Shown: positions 7,616 to 14,913 of the stretch, piece by piece
Position numbering within the stretch: the first letter of the stretch is position 1
Layout of the letters: each line of letters begins with the position of its first letter
Assembly: GCF_011326725.1 (NCBI RefSeq)
Contig: NZ_JAANCO010000001.1
Coordinates: forward strand, 1,364,001 to 1,428,000
Reading direction: 5' to 3'
From: Microbacterium excoecariae
Lineage (GTDB): Bacteria > Actinomycetota > Actinomycetes > Actinomycetales > Microbacteriaceae
Length of the DNA: 64,000 nt
Position numbers and translations under genes: made by a program
Notes under the pieces: model-generated
What the model was told of the DNA's origin: nothing
Seen by the model: only the letters and a program-made list of their open reading frames with translations
Database searches by the model: none

Positions 7616-8530
7616 ATGGGAGGGGCAGACTTCTTCGGTCCGTGGGAGGGCAGTCCGATCACGTCTTGGGAGACAGCCCTGAGCGAGATCGAGTCCGTGC
7701 TTAAGCGGACCGGGGCGCGGCGCGCGATTGGTTGGCGCGGGCAGGTCGATGCTCGGTGGAGCCTCCATAGCGGGTTGTACAGGAGACTGCTCGACGCTCG
7801 ATCTGAGTCGCAGCCGGCACCAGAGGAAGACGATCTTCTTCGGGCCGAAGAGAAGATCGCTCACTTCGTGCGGGGGAGTTGGCGTTTCGACCAAATGCCT
7901 TATCTGGAGCTGCTGGCGAACCTGCAACACTTCAGAGGTCCGACACGGATGCTCGATGTCTCGCTCAGTCCGCTGGTTGCTCTCTGGTTCGCCGTCGAGG
8001 AGCAGCATGGCGAGCTTGACGGTGTGGACGGACGAGTCTTCGCGTTCGACGTCACAAATCGCCGCGTGCAATTGGGTGAGAAATGGAGTACATACGACAT
8101 TCCCTGGCGTGAATCGGCTACCAATACCCCGTGGTGTAGAGATCTGCCACTGCTGTGGAGGCCACCGTCCTACAACGAGCGCATCCCCGCTCAGCAGTCG
8201 GGCTTCTTGTTGGCCGGTGTGCCGAAGGTTTACGCCGGTGGAAACGCTCAGTATCGGAAGGCTCCTGGGACAGCAGGAGAGTTCTGGCGGATTGGCGAGG
8301 TGCGGCGAGCCACCTCAGTCCCCACCAAGATGGTTGATCGCTCCGGAAAAGCTCTGCAGCAAAGTGTCGAGCCCACTCTGACGATTCGAATCGCGGCAGA
8401 AGCGAAGGCGGAGATTCGTCGCCGCATCGAACGGGACTACGGGTACAACCCAGCAACGATGTATCCCGATCTGTTCGGCATGGCCGCCGAAGTGCGTCAA
8501 GCTGTCGACAGAGCTGCGCTCTTAGGATAA
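7616..8530 (+). CDS. FRG domain-containing protein
   Basis: 304 aa. ATG 7616 is preceded by GAGGAG with 8-nt spacing; an in-frame ATG at 7586 is less well placed. The FRG domain is recognisable: GWRGQVDARWSLHSGLYRR (residues ~38-56), LLANLQHFRGPTRMLD with the invariant His and Thr-Arg-Leu-type core (~97-112), LVALWFAVE, and NERIPAQQSGFLL (~184-196). FRG proteins are named for a conserved F/W-R-G motif and are widespread beside defence and toxin-like genes; their biochemical activity is not firmly established. Island cargo. A 194-bp gap separates it from the membrane-anchored protein. Probably a soluble effector; that role is inference. Confidence 0.75.
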   Translation: MGGADFFGPWEGSPITSWETALSEIESVLKRTGARRAIGWRGQVDARWSLHSGLYRRLLDARSESQPAPEEDDLLRAEEKIAHFVRGSWRFDQMPYLELLANLQHFRGPTRMLDVSLSPLVALWFAVEEQHGELDGVDGRVFAFDVTNRRVQLGEKWSTYDIPWRESATNTPWCRDLPLLWRPPSYNERIPAQQSGFLLAGVPKVYAGGNAQYRKAPGTAGEFWRIGEVRRATSVPTKMVDRSGKALQQSVEPTLTIRIAAEAKAEIRRRIERDYGYNPATMYPDLFGMAAEVRQAVDRAALLG

Positions 8531-8724
8531 ATCGATAGTCAAGGAATCGACCTCTTGCTGGAATTCGGGACCGAAGGACTCGAGCTCGAACCGAAGGTGC
8601 ATGGGGCTCGGTCGGTGAGACATAGTTCCGAAGGCTGACAGTGTCGATTCGACAGGCATCGCAGCGAGCTCGGGTGCGCTGTCTTACGCAATGCGGTCGA
8701 CGAGCTGACACGAGGTGAGAACGG

Positions 8725-9303
8725 ATGGGGGCCATGGATCTGACATTGCTCACTCAGATCGTTTTCGCCGTGGCGACGCTTCTCGCGTCGCTTGGTGGGT
8801 ACCTGCTTGCTGGCCTGAACGAGCGACGGCGCGACGAGAGAATTCAGCGCCGTGAGGGCGAGTCGCGGCGTTTCGAACGTGCTGCCCAGCTCGAAGACGA
8901 GAGCCACGCCTTCCAACGGGAGACGCTCCTGTCCTTGCAGGATGCGTTGCAGAAGATGGCGCGCCTGACAGGCAAAGCGATGCACTTCGATCACATGCAG
9001 GCGCGTAAAGGAAAGTACACCCAACTCCCAGACGGTCTCAGCGCAGAGATGCTTGCTGCTGACGTCGAGGTAAGCCGGCTGACATCTCGGCTCCTCGATC
9101 CTCAGGTACGTGCCGCAGTCAAAGGCCTCACCGACCTCTCGGCTCAGCTTTCGACGCTTCCTGCCGATCTGCAGGGTCTCATCGGCGAGGACCTGGAGCG
9201 CCACGCTACTGCGAGGTTGCGTGAGTTCGGGGACAGGTACAACGCCGTCGTCGAGGTCGTTGGCGAAGCGGTACGCAGTGAGATTGACTGGCGACCCTCG
9301 TAG
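8725..9303 (+). CDS. Membrane-anchored helical protein, unknown function
   Basis: 192 aa. One transmembrane helix at residues ~6-29 (LTLLTQIVFAVATLLASLGGYL), followed by NERRRDERIQRRE, a positive patch that should stay inside, so the rest is cytoplasmic. Residues ~30-75 look like a long charged helix or coiled coil; the remainder is helical with no recognised domain. GAGGTGAG precedes the start; ATG 8734 is an alternative. Island cargo, downstream of the FRG gene on the same strand. It could be a membrane partner of the FRG protein, but that is speculation. Confidence 0.65.
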   Translation: MGAMDLTLLTQIVFAVATLLASLGGYLLAGLNERRRDERIQRREGESRRFERAAQLEDESHAFQRETLLSLQDALQKMARLTGKAMHFDHMQARKGKYTQLPDGLSAEMLAADVEVSRLTSRLLDPQVRAAVKGLTDLSAQLSTLPADLQGLIGEDLERHATARLREFGDRYNAVVEVVGEAVRSEIDWRPS

Positions 9304-9432
9304 GTGACGATTAGCGCGATGTTGAGTCGGCTACTTCGAACAGCGTCTCGCGAGACTCTTGGTGGCCGTGATCTAGGTTCAGGATGCTGGGCTGCAGGTG
9401 CGCGGACACTGATCGAGCGGGAGAATGCAGCG

Positions 9433-9693
9433 ATGGACAGCCGACTACTTCCGGAGCCAGACAGCGAGCTCGGCTACTCCGAGCAACAGCTGGCCGGCAT
9501 CCTCGGCGACCGCATGGCCGACTTCCGCGAGCACATGCTCATGAAGACCTACGCGATCGGAGAGCGCGGCTCCGTCTACTATCCGAGCGATGTGCATCGC
9601 TACGTGGAGTGCATGCTGCCACCTCGGTCGGCTCCGCTGTCACGTGGGCAGATCGCGGCTCCTCTCGCGGTTCGTGATGAGCCTTCGTCCTGA
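9433..9693 (+). CDS. Small hypothetical protein
   Basis: 86 aa from ATG 9433 (MDSRLLPEPDSELGYSE); the same frame is open back to 9304, but those residues look non-coding. The core GYSEQQLAGILGDRMADFREHM followed by VYYPSDVHRYVE resembles a small protein seen often in actinobacteria, in which a short N-terminal helix pair precedes a Y-x-x-D-V-x-R-[FY] motif; no function is known to me. The C-terminal ~25 residues look unstructured. Island cargo. Confidence 0.5.
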   Translation: MDSRLLPEPDSELGYSEQQLAGILGDRMADFREHMLMKTYAIGERGSVYYPSDVHRYVECMLPPRSAPLSRGQIAAPLAVRDEPSS

Positions 9694-9900
9694 CTGGTCG
9701 GAGACCGACGAACGCCCGGTCTTGTCTGAATTCGCGCAATCGGAAGTGCTTCTCGGATATCAGCATGCGGCCCTCGAGGTCGTCGCCGACCCGCTCGGAT
9801 CCACACCACGAGATCGGACCGATTCCTTCAGCTCGCGGTGGTGTCCGTGCGGTCTGGGGGAGTACTTAGTCGACGTACGACGCGGAACAAGGGACAGAGG

Positions 9901-11055
9901 ATGAGTTCGAGCTACGCATGGTTACCCGACCACCACGTCGCCGTGGCAGCGACGCTCGCGCACGCCGACGAACTCATCGGAGAAGTCGCCAGCCTCCTCT
10001 TCGACTATCAGACCCAGCCGGAGGGGATCATCCGGCTGCGAGAGGTGCCGATGGTCACGCACAGTCAGACCGTCGTGACAGGCATGTCCCCGATTCCGTG
10101 CAAAATTCCGCTACTGGTGGCTGATGCACTGGTCGTCCTGCGCAACGCGATCGAGCACACCTTGTTCGCCGAGATCGAGCACCAAGATGGCTCGCTCGAC
10201 GAGAAGGCGGCCAAGACCGTCGAGATGCCGGCGGCGCAGACCTACGAAGCATTCGAGGCATGGGTGAAGGTTCGTGCGAGGAACGGCTCGCCATCTCTGC
10301 AACGGGGCAGTGAGCTGCTCAAACGTATCGAGGGGCTCCAGCCGTTTCACCGGAACGTGAACCCGCAGGAACACCCAATGGCTCTGCTGGCTCTGCACAC
10401 GAACCATTCGAAGCATCGAGCGCCGGCGGTGACTGCTGTCCGCCTTGCAGCGATCCATCGCGAGGGCCGTACACCCCCGTCCCTGGCAGACATCGAGCGT
10501 CGCCCGGAGGTGCCTCTGCAGGTCGGAGAGGTGATCGCGGAGACCCCGAGGGGCCAGCACATCCCCGTCGCGCTCTTCCCGACCATCGGTATCAATCGGC
10601 CCGGTACCGAGCGCTGGCCGGTGTTGATGAAGGAGCTCGACGAGCTCGCCACGTGGGTGCGGACTCAGGCGGTGCCACGGCTGATCACCGGGATCGAGCC
10701 GCCGGTACCAGTGTTGCCTGCTCGGTATGAGATCTCGGTCGGCCACGAAGATGAACGCCGCGCGTTGTCGCATGGGTCGGCGACATCCGCAGCACAACTG
10801 CACAGTGACCGTCTCGGTGCTGCGAGCGCGCGGCTCGACATGGTCGAGACCATCGCCCAGATGGATGATGCCCCGAGCGCCGAGCAGCTCTCGGCATGGC
10901 TGGAGAGCTTGTCGGATCAGGATCTTCTCGCTCGGATGCGGCAACTGAGACCGACCGCGGCCTACGAACAAGAGACTGTTCTGAGCTACTTCGCCGTGCT
11001 CGAAAAGATGCGCGACGAGGCCCGCAGATTTGCAGACCTGCCGGTCGAGCAGTGA
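9901..11055 (+). CDS. Hypothetical protein with LRxAIEH and SKHR motifs
   Basis: 384 aa from ATG 9901, with AGGG about 7 nt upstream. Two sites recall a common actinobacterial hypothetical family: DALVVLRNAIEHTLF (~77-91; usual form DALHNLRSALDHL) and IEGLQPFH...HPMALLALHTNHSKHR (~140-175; usual form LDNIDKHR). The paired helices with conserved R, H and K-H-R look HEPN-like, but I cannot prove relation to HEPN RNases. The C-terminal ~80 residues are helical and acidic. It may be the last gene of the rightward island group and faces the PIN operon. Confidence 0.6.
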   Translation: MSSSYAWLPDHHVAVAATLAHADELIGEVASLLFDYQTQPEGIIRLREVPMVTHSQTVVTGMSPIPCKIPLLVADALVVLRNAIEHTLFAEIEHQDGSLDEKAAKTVEMPAAQTYEAFEAWVKVRARNGSPSLQRGSELLKRIEGLQPFHRNVNPQEHPMALLALHTNHSKHRAPAVTAVRLAAIHREGRTPPSLADIERRPEVPLQVGEVIAETPRGQHIPVALFPTIGINRPGTERWPVLMKELDELATWVRTQAVPRLITGIEPPVPVLPARYEISVGHEDERRALSHGSATSAAQLHSDRLGAASARLDMVETIAQMDDAPSAEQLSAWLESLSDQDLLARMRQLRPTAAYEQETVLSYFAVLEKMRDEARRFADLPVEQ

Positions 11056-11082
11056 GAGGTGGACCGACATCAGGCGCGGGAC

Positions 11083-11538
11083 TCAGCCGCCAGGGTCCTT
11101 GCTATCAATGAGCGCAGCGAACTCGGAGTTGCTGAGCACCGTCAGCCCGAACTCCTGGGCCTTGTTCCAAACAGCCTCGTCGGCCGTGACGACGACCCAC
11201 TCGGGGCTTAGCAGTAGTTGGTTATCGTGCTCTTGCCCTTCGAGCGCGCACGCCACGACCAGCGGGTCGGCGTTGCCTCTGTTGGCATATAGGTCTACGA
11301 GGCTGGTATCTCCGGACGGCACGGTCGCCATGATCTGCGAGAGCCAATGGAGCACTCGCGGTGTGGTCGGATGCACGTTGTCACGCATCGTCGCGACGTC
11401 AGGAAACCCGGATGCCTCGTGCATGACCTCTTCGGGGATGACCGCGTTCTGCAGGAAGAACTCGCTCTCGCGACGCCGTCTGCCGAGCTGGCTGAGAGCA
11501 TTGGTGTCGATGACGAACCGCTGCCCGAAGTCCTTCAT
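11083..11538 (-). CDS. PIN-domain nuclease (DUF4411-like)
   Basis: 151-aa PIN-fold protein. The acidic active-site residues are all present: Asp in FVIDTNALSQ (residues 8-17), Glu in IPEEVMHEA (~34-42), Asp in GNADPLVVACAL (~88-99) and Asp/Glu in VVVTADEAVWNKA (~115-127). The family cleaves RNA in toxin-antitoxin modules such as VapC. DUF4411-type PIN proteins are usually encoded next to an HTH-ImmA/IrrE protein. Here the start ATG overlaps the stop of the ImmA/IrrE-like gene by 4 bp, so the two are translationally coupled. Last gene of the three-gene operon. Confidence 0.75.
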   Translation of the reverse strand: MKDFGQRFVIDTNALSQLGRRRRESEFFLQNAVIPEEVMHEASGFPDVATMRDNVHPTTPRVLHWLSQIMATVPSGDTSLVDLYANRGNADPLVVACALEGQEHDNQLLLSPEWVVVTADEAVWNKAQEFGLTVLSNSEFAALIDSKDPGG

Positions 11539-12701
11539 TGGACGGCCCGCCGAAGATCTTCGATCCGCGATGGCTTGAGGTGGTTCAAGCAGATCGATCG
11601 GCAGAATTCGCCTGCGGAGATGCTCCCGTTGTCGAGCGCGTGCAGCATCCGAACGGTGAGCTCCCGGCCGTTGTACTTGCGTACGGCGTTCTCGGGATGG
11701 ATCGGGCTCCGCGGTCCACTATTCGGACGGCTCCTGAACTCGCCGCGCAGCTGCTCCAGATGGTTGCCGGCCGCTTCTGGGGCGATCATGCCCAGCCGCA
11801 TCGCTCGCACCGTGACGGCACTCGCCGTCACTTTGAATTCTGCTGAGGCAGCCTTGATGGCATCGAGCGAGGTTAGTGCCAGCGCTCTCATCCGTTCGGT
11901 GGGCATGAGCATCGTGCCGGCGATGTCGTACTCGCGACCGGGGTCCGTCTCGGTGCTACCTCCGTCCCACGTCATCGGGGCGAAGATGCGTCGTGCCACG
12001 AGCACCGTCATGAGAGCCAGGGTGAAGATGGTGCGGCCCACCGGCTCCTGGTCGTCCCCGTGGTCGCCACCAGCGAGAAAGATGTAAGGAACTTTGTTGT
12101 CTCGGACTGTCATCCCGCTGAACTTCACATGGGTCAGGCGCTGTGGCATGTAGTTTCGGACGCTGCGCGCGACGAGCACCTGGTTGGCCTCGAGGCACTC
12201 GATCATGAGGTCAAGCGCCTTCTCTTTGGTTCGGCACGCGCGCAGGCGATCGTGCGAGAGACCGAGCGCCGACATGAGGGCGGCGGCATCGGCGTCGATG
12301 GAAGCGCTCTCGGAGCGGAGCAGGCCGATGATCGTGTTCGACTCCAGTGTCGAGTCGTGCTTTCGGACGAGTTGCTGCTTTCGGATCAGGTCCTTGACGA
12401 TGAGCTCCACATCGCGGAGCTCCACCTTGGCGCGCGAACCGATTGAGAACGTATCCCTGCTGACGCCCGCGAGGAGCTTGGCCGTCTTCTTCTCCACCTG
12501 CTCCCGTACCAGCGCGATCGGCGCGAAGAACAGCGAGTATGGAATGTCGCCCTTACGTGCGAGGTCTACCAGGTCGGAGAACCTGATGCTCCCGGTCTGC
12601 AGAGCGCGTTCGTAGACCTTGTATGTGCCCGCCACAGAGTTGTCAAGGAGCGTCGTGAACACCGCGTCATCGATGGTGATGGTCGAGTGGCTGAGGAGCA
12701 C
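11535..12701 (-). CDS. ImmA/IrrE-like protein lacking the HExxH metalloprotease motif
   Basis: 388 aa from GTG 12701. The overall plan follows XRE-ImmA/IrrE proteins: LARKGDIPYSLFFAP near residues 47-61, VPYIFLAGGD then EPVGRTIFTLA (~225-240), and the C-terminal block with GTMLMPTERMRALAL and FKVTASAVTVRAMRLGMI. Where active members read FTLAHELGH, this one reads FTLALMTVL, so both zinc His and the catalytic Glu are gone; the third-ligand region (REYDIAG) is also poorly kept. It is probably a non-catalytic regulator or antitoxin for the PIN protein. It overlaps the PIN gene by 4 bp and starts 32 bp after the recombinase-like gene. Family call is by pattern and not certain. Confidence 0.65.
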   Translation of the reverse strand: MLLSHSTITIDDAVFTTLLDNSVAGTYKVYERALQTGSIRFSDLVDLARKGDIPYSLFFAPIALVREQVEKKTAKLLAGVSRDTFSIGSRAKVELRDVELIVKDLIRKQQLVRKHDSTLESNTIIGLLRSESASIDADAAALMSALGLSHDRLRACRTKEKALDLMIECLEANQVLVARSVRNYMPQRLTHVKFSGMTVRDNKVPYIFLAGGDHGDDQEPVGRTIFTLALMTVLVARRIFAPMTWDGGSTETDPGREYDIAGTMLMPTERMRALALTSLDAIKAASAEFKVTASAVTVRAMRLGMIAPEAAGNHLEQLRGEFRSRPNSGPRSPIHPENAVRKYNGRELTVRMLHALDNGSISAGEFCRSICLNHLKPSRIEDLRRAVQ

Positions 12702-12733
12702 ATTGATACCGATGGCACCTCACCTCCGCTGGG

Positions 12734-13309
12734 TCACGATGATGCATCTGTCGGTTTCTCGGCTCTTAGCACATTGTGCACCGTGCCGATTGAATCGCCG
12801 AGTAACTGCGCGATGGCACGCAGCGTTTCTCCCCGATCGCGCTGCTTGAAGATCGCGGCTCGCATGGTGTAATCAACTACTCGCGGACGACCCCCGGGAG
12901 CCCCGCGCTCGCGCGCTGCTTGCAGTCCGTCTTTGATCCTGTCGCGCAGAGTCGAGCGTCGCATGTCGGTGATCTCACGAGCCGCCTCTCGAATGTCCGA
13001 CAGCTCGTTGTAGTCACCCGCATCGGAGCCTTCAAGAACTCGAACCGCGATGCCATGCTCGAGTAGCTCGATCAGTAGTTCCCAGCCGTCGACCATGCTC
13101 CGCGCCAGGTCCCTGACCTTCCTCACCACAAGTCGGTCGTCGGTGCCAAGCTGCTCCACTACGGCGAGGAGTGTTGGGCGGCTGCCGACCAGGCGTCGGC
13201 GAGACGACTCCTCCTCGAACACTCGGGCGCACATCGGGCCCACTGCATCGTGCTGTTCTTGTACGTGGAGGGGGTCCCGGGTGACCCTTACCAGACCGAT
13301 GAGCGTCAT
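12734..13309 (-). CDS. Serine-recombinase-like protein with rearranged active site
   Basis: 191 aa from ATG 13309 (MTLIGLVRVTRDP); the frame is open to 13342. It keeps the resolvase/invertase layout: N-terminal catalytic fold, GSRPTLL (the Arg45-region), LARS (Arg71-region), long E-helix with RRSTLRDRIKDGLQAARERG, then GGRP and a C-terminal helix-turn-helix (~145-190). The nucleophile motif RVS is RVT here, the conserved Tyr before it is Leu, and the DR pair of KLDRLGRS reads RD (KVRDLARS). With Ser replaced and Asp-Arg swapped, ordinary recombination is doubtful. A DNA-binding regulator of its operon is an alternative. First gene of the operon with the ImmA-like and PIN genes. Confidence 0.7.
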   Translation of the reverse strand: MTLIGLVRVTRDPLHVQEQHDAVGPMCARVFEEESSRRRLVGSRPTLLAVVEQLGTDDRLVVRKVRDLARSMVDGWELLIELLEHGIAVRVLEGSDAGDYNELSDIREAAREITDMRRSTLRDRIKDGLQAARERGAPGGRPRVVDYTMRAAIFKQRDRGETLRAIAQLLGDSIGTVHNVLRAEKPTDASS

Positions 13310-13540
13310 CGCGTATGGCTCGGAGTCAGTCCCACCGAGCACGTTGCCGACGGGATGGATGAGATTTGGACACCCGCAGTTCTCATAGGTTTATTGAACA
13401 CGACCTTGCGAAGATCAAGCCTCGACGAAGGTCCAATACGTAGTCTGAACAGGGATAAACTCTAGTCATGCGATGTCATCGCGCTCCCTCTGCAGACGCC
13501 CCCCGGAAGCTCGGATTCGCTAGAACGAACTGCGACACCT

Positions 13541-13972
13541 CCGAACGTCGGGGCGGCGTTCCGCGGCGCGGCGGGCCTCGGCGCGGACGCGGTCCTCACG
13601 GGCCCGACGTGCGCGGATCCGCTCTACCGCCGCAGCGTGCGCGTCTCGATGGGCACCGTTTTTCAGGTGCCGTGGACGCGGCTCCCGGCCTGGCGCGGCG
13701 ACGGCAGCGCCGGGGATGTCCTGCGCGCCAGCGGTTTCCACGTCGCTGCGCTCGCGCTCTCCGACGACGCCGTCTCGCTCGAGAGCTTCGACGCCACACG
13801 CCCCGAGCGGGTGGCGTTCGTCATGGGATCCGAGGGGCCGGGCCTCGGCCGCGACGCGCTCGCCGCGGCCGACTCAATCGTGACGATCCCCATGGCCGGC
13901 GGGGTGGACTCCCTCAACGTCGCGGCCGCGAGCGCCGTCGCGCTGTGGGCGCTGGCGCACCCGCCGGCCTGA
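13541..13972 (+). pseudogene. Orphan native 3' end of the RNA methyltransferase gene
   Basis: Open in the original frame from PNVGAAFRGAAGLG through TGPTCADPLYRRSVRVSMGT, VMGSEGPGL and IPMAGGVDSLNVAAASA to the stop: the SPOUT domain of the gene that begins at 6687, cut off by the island. It has no proper start; a GTG at 13637 could give only a partial domain. Its GC-rich codons match the host, whereas the island's replacement copy does not. The two copies share most motifs but differ at many residues, so they come from different lineages. Confidence 0.85.
13543..13553. repeat. Right junction core of the island (attR-like)
   Basis: GAACGTCGGGG directly before GCGGCGTTCCGC, where host reading frame and composition resume. 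It pairs with the left core at 7076. The ~190 bp to its left (13343-13540) are island sequence without a gene that I can support. Confidence 0.7.
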
Positions 13973-13973
13973 G

Positions 13974-14798
13974 TCAGGCGCCGCCGTCCGGCCCGGCGTA
14001 CGGTGCGGCGTCGGGGCGCTTGGGCGCCAGGCCGTCCCCCGAGGACTGATGGCGGAGCCGGCGCAGCACCCACGGCACGAGGTGTGCGCGCGCCCACACG
14101 AGGTCCTCGCGGCGCGCCGCGCGCCAGGTGCGCGGCGGGAGCGGATCCGGGCGGAGCGGCTGCAGGTCGCTCTCGGCGTTGAGGCTGCGCAGCACCATGC
14201 GCGCGACCTCGTGGTGCCCCAGGGGGTTGAGGTGCAGGCGATCGTCCGACCAGAACCGGGGATCCTGGATCTCGCGCAGCGCCCAGAGGTCGGCGACCAG
14301 CGCGTCGTTCTCCTCGGCGATCCGGCGGATGTTCTCGTTATAGATCGCGATCTTGCCCCGGAACGCGCGGAAGACGGGGTTCCAGCCGACGTCGAAGCCC
14401 GGGAAGACGACGACCGCCGCGCCCGCGGCGCCGAGGCGCCGCACGAGCGTCTCGAGGATCGCGGCGATCTCGTCGGGATCCGTGCCGGGCCGGAGGACGT
14501 CGTTTCCTCCCGCGCAGATCGTCACGAGATCGGGCTGGAGCGCGAGCGCCGCGTCGATCTGGTCGTCGCGAATCTGGCGGATGAGCTTGCCGCGCACGGC
14601 GAGGTTCGCGTACGCGAAGTCGTCGACCTGCCGCGAGAGCACCTCGGCGACGCGATCGGCCCAGCCGCGGTGGCCCCCGGGCGCGCCGGGCTCCGGGTCG
14701 CCGATGCCCTCCGTGAACGAGTCGCCGACCGCGACGAATCGCCGCCAGGGGTGGGGTTCGGCGTTTCCGACGAACGGGGTGCGGTGGTCGGTGGACAT
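13974..14798 (-). CDS. SGNH/GDSL-family hydrolase
   Basis: 274 aa. Block I GDSFTEG (Ser nucleophile, residues ~25-31), Gly in the block around NLAVRGK, GGND in ICAGGNDVLRPG, and the catalytic Asp-His in DRLHLNPLGHHEVA. This is the full SGNH esterase/lipase set. The C-terminal ~55 residues are Arg/Trp-rich and outside the fold. No signal peptide. Its stop lies 1 bp from the methyltransferase remnant stop, so the two were convergent neighbours before the island arrived. Confidence 0.8.
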   Translation of the reverse strand: MSTDHRTPFVGNAEPHPWRRFVAVGDSFTEGIGDPEPGAPGGHRGWADRVAEVLSRQVDDFAYANLAVRGKLIRQIRDDQIDAALALQPDLVTICAGGNDVLRPGTDPDEIAAILETLVRRLGAAGAAVVVFPGFDVGWNPVFRAFRGKIAIYNENIRRIAEENDALVADLWALREIQDPRFWSDDRLHLNPLGHHEVARMVLRSLNAESDLQPLRPDPLPPRTWRAARREDLVWARAHLVPWVLRRLRHQSSGDGLAPKRPDAAPYAGPDGGA

Positions 14799-14913
14799 CT
14801 CTCTAGCTCCTCACATATGCGCCCCGGCGAATATAGTCCGTCGCCCCGGGCAGCGCCATCGGCTGAGAGGATCCACGGCGACGGTGTCGGCGCCCCCCGC
14901 TATCGTGGGAGGA

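Larger units (their letters stand above)
7076..13553. mobile_element. Gene-restoring genomic island in an RNA methyltransferase gene
   Basis: About 6.5 kb between the two GAACGT junction cores. Evidence: the host gene is split into a 5' part (to 7085) and an orphan 3' part (from 13541); the left end carries a diverged replacement 3' end; base and hexamer composition differ from both flanks (one GGATCC against about 2.3 per kb outside; AT-richer codons). Cargo: FRG protein, membrane-anchored protein, two hypotheticals, and a PIN/ImmA-like/recombinase-like operon. No tyrosine integrase or large serine integrase is inside. The only recombinase homologue has a rearranged active site, so the agent of transfer is unclear. 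Confidence 0.85.

Noticed and set aside
8539-9204. Reverse-strand frame over the membrane-anchored protein gene
   Set aside because: The forward strand has a clear transmembrane helix, positive-inside flank and ribosome-binding site; the reverse frame has no pattern.
9676-9904. Open frame from an ATG near 9678 reading MSLRPDWSETDERP, between the small hypothetical and the 384-aa gene
   Set aside because: No ribosome-binding site or family pattern; could be a decayed gene fragment of the island, but not enough to call.
12619-12849. Small forward frames opposite the recombinase-like/ImmA-like junction
   Set aside because: No start signals or family pattern; antisense to the well-supported operon.
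13468-14049. Forward frame covering the right island end and the methyltransferase remnant in another frame
   Set aside because: Arg/Pro/Gly-rich shadow of the remnant; the true frame is the SPOUT-like one ending at 13972.
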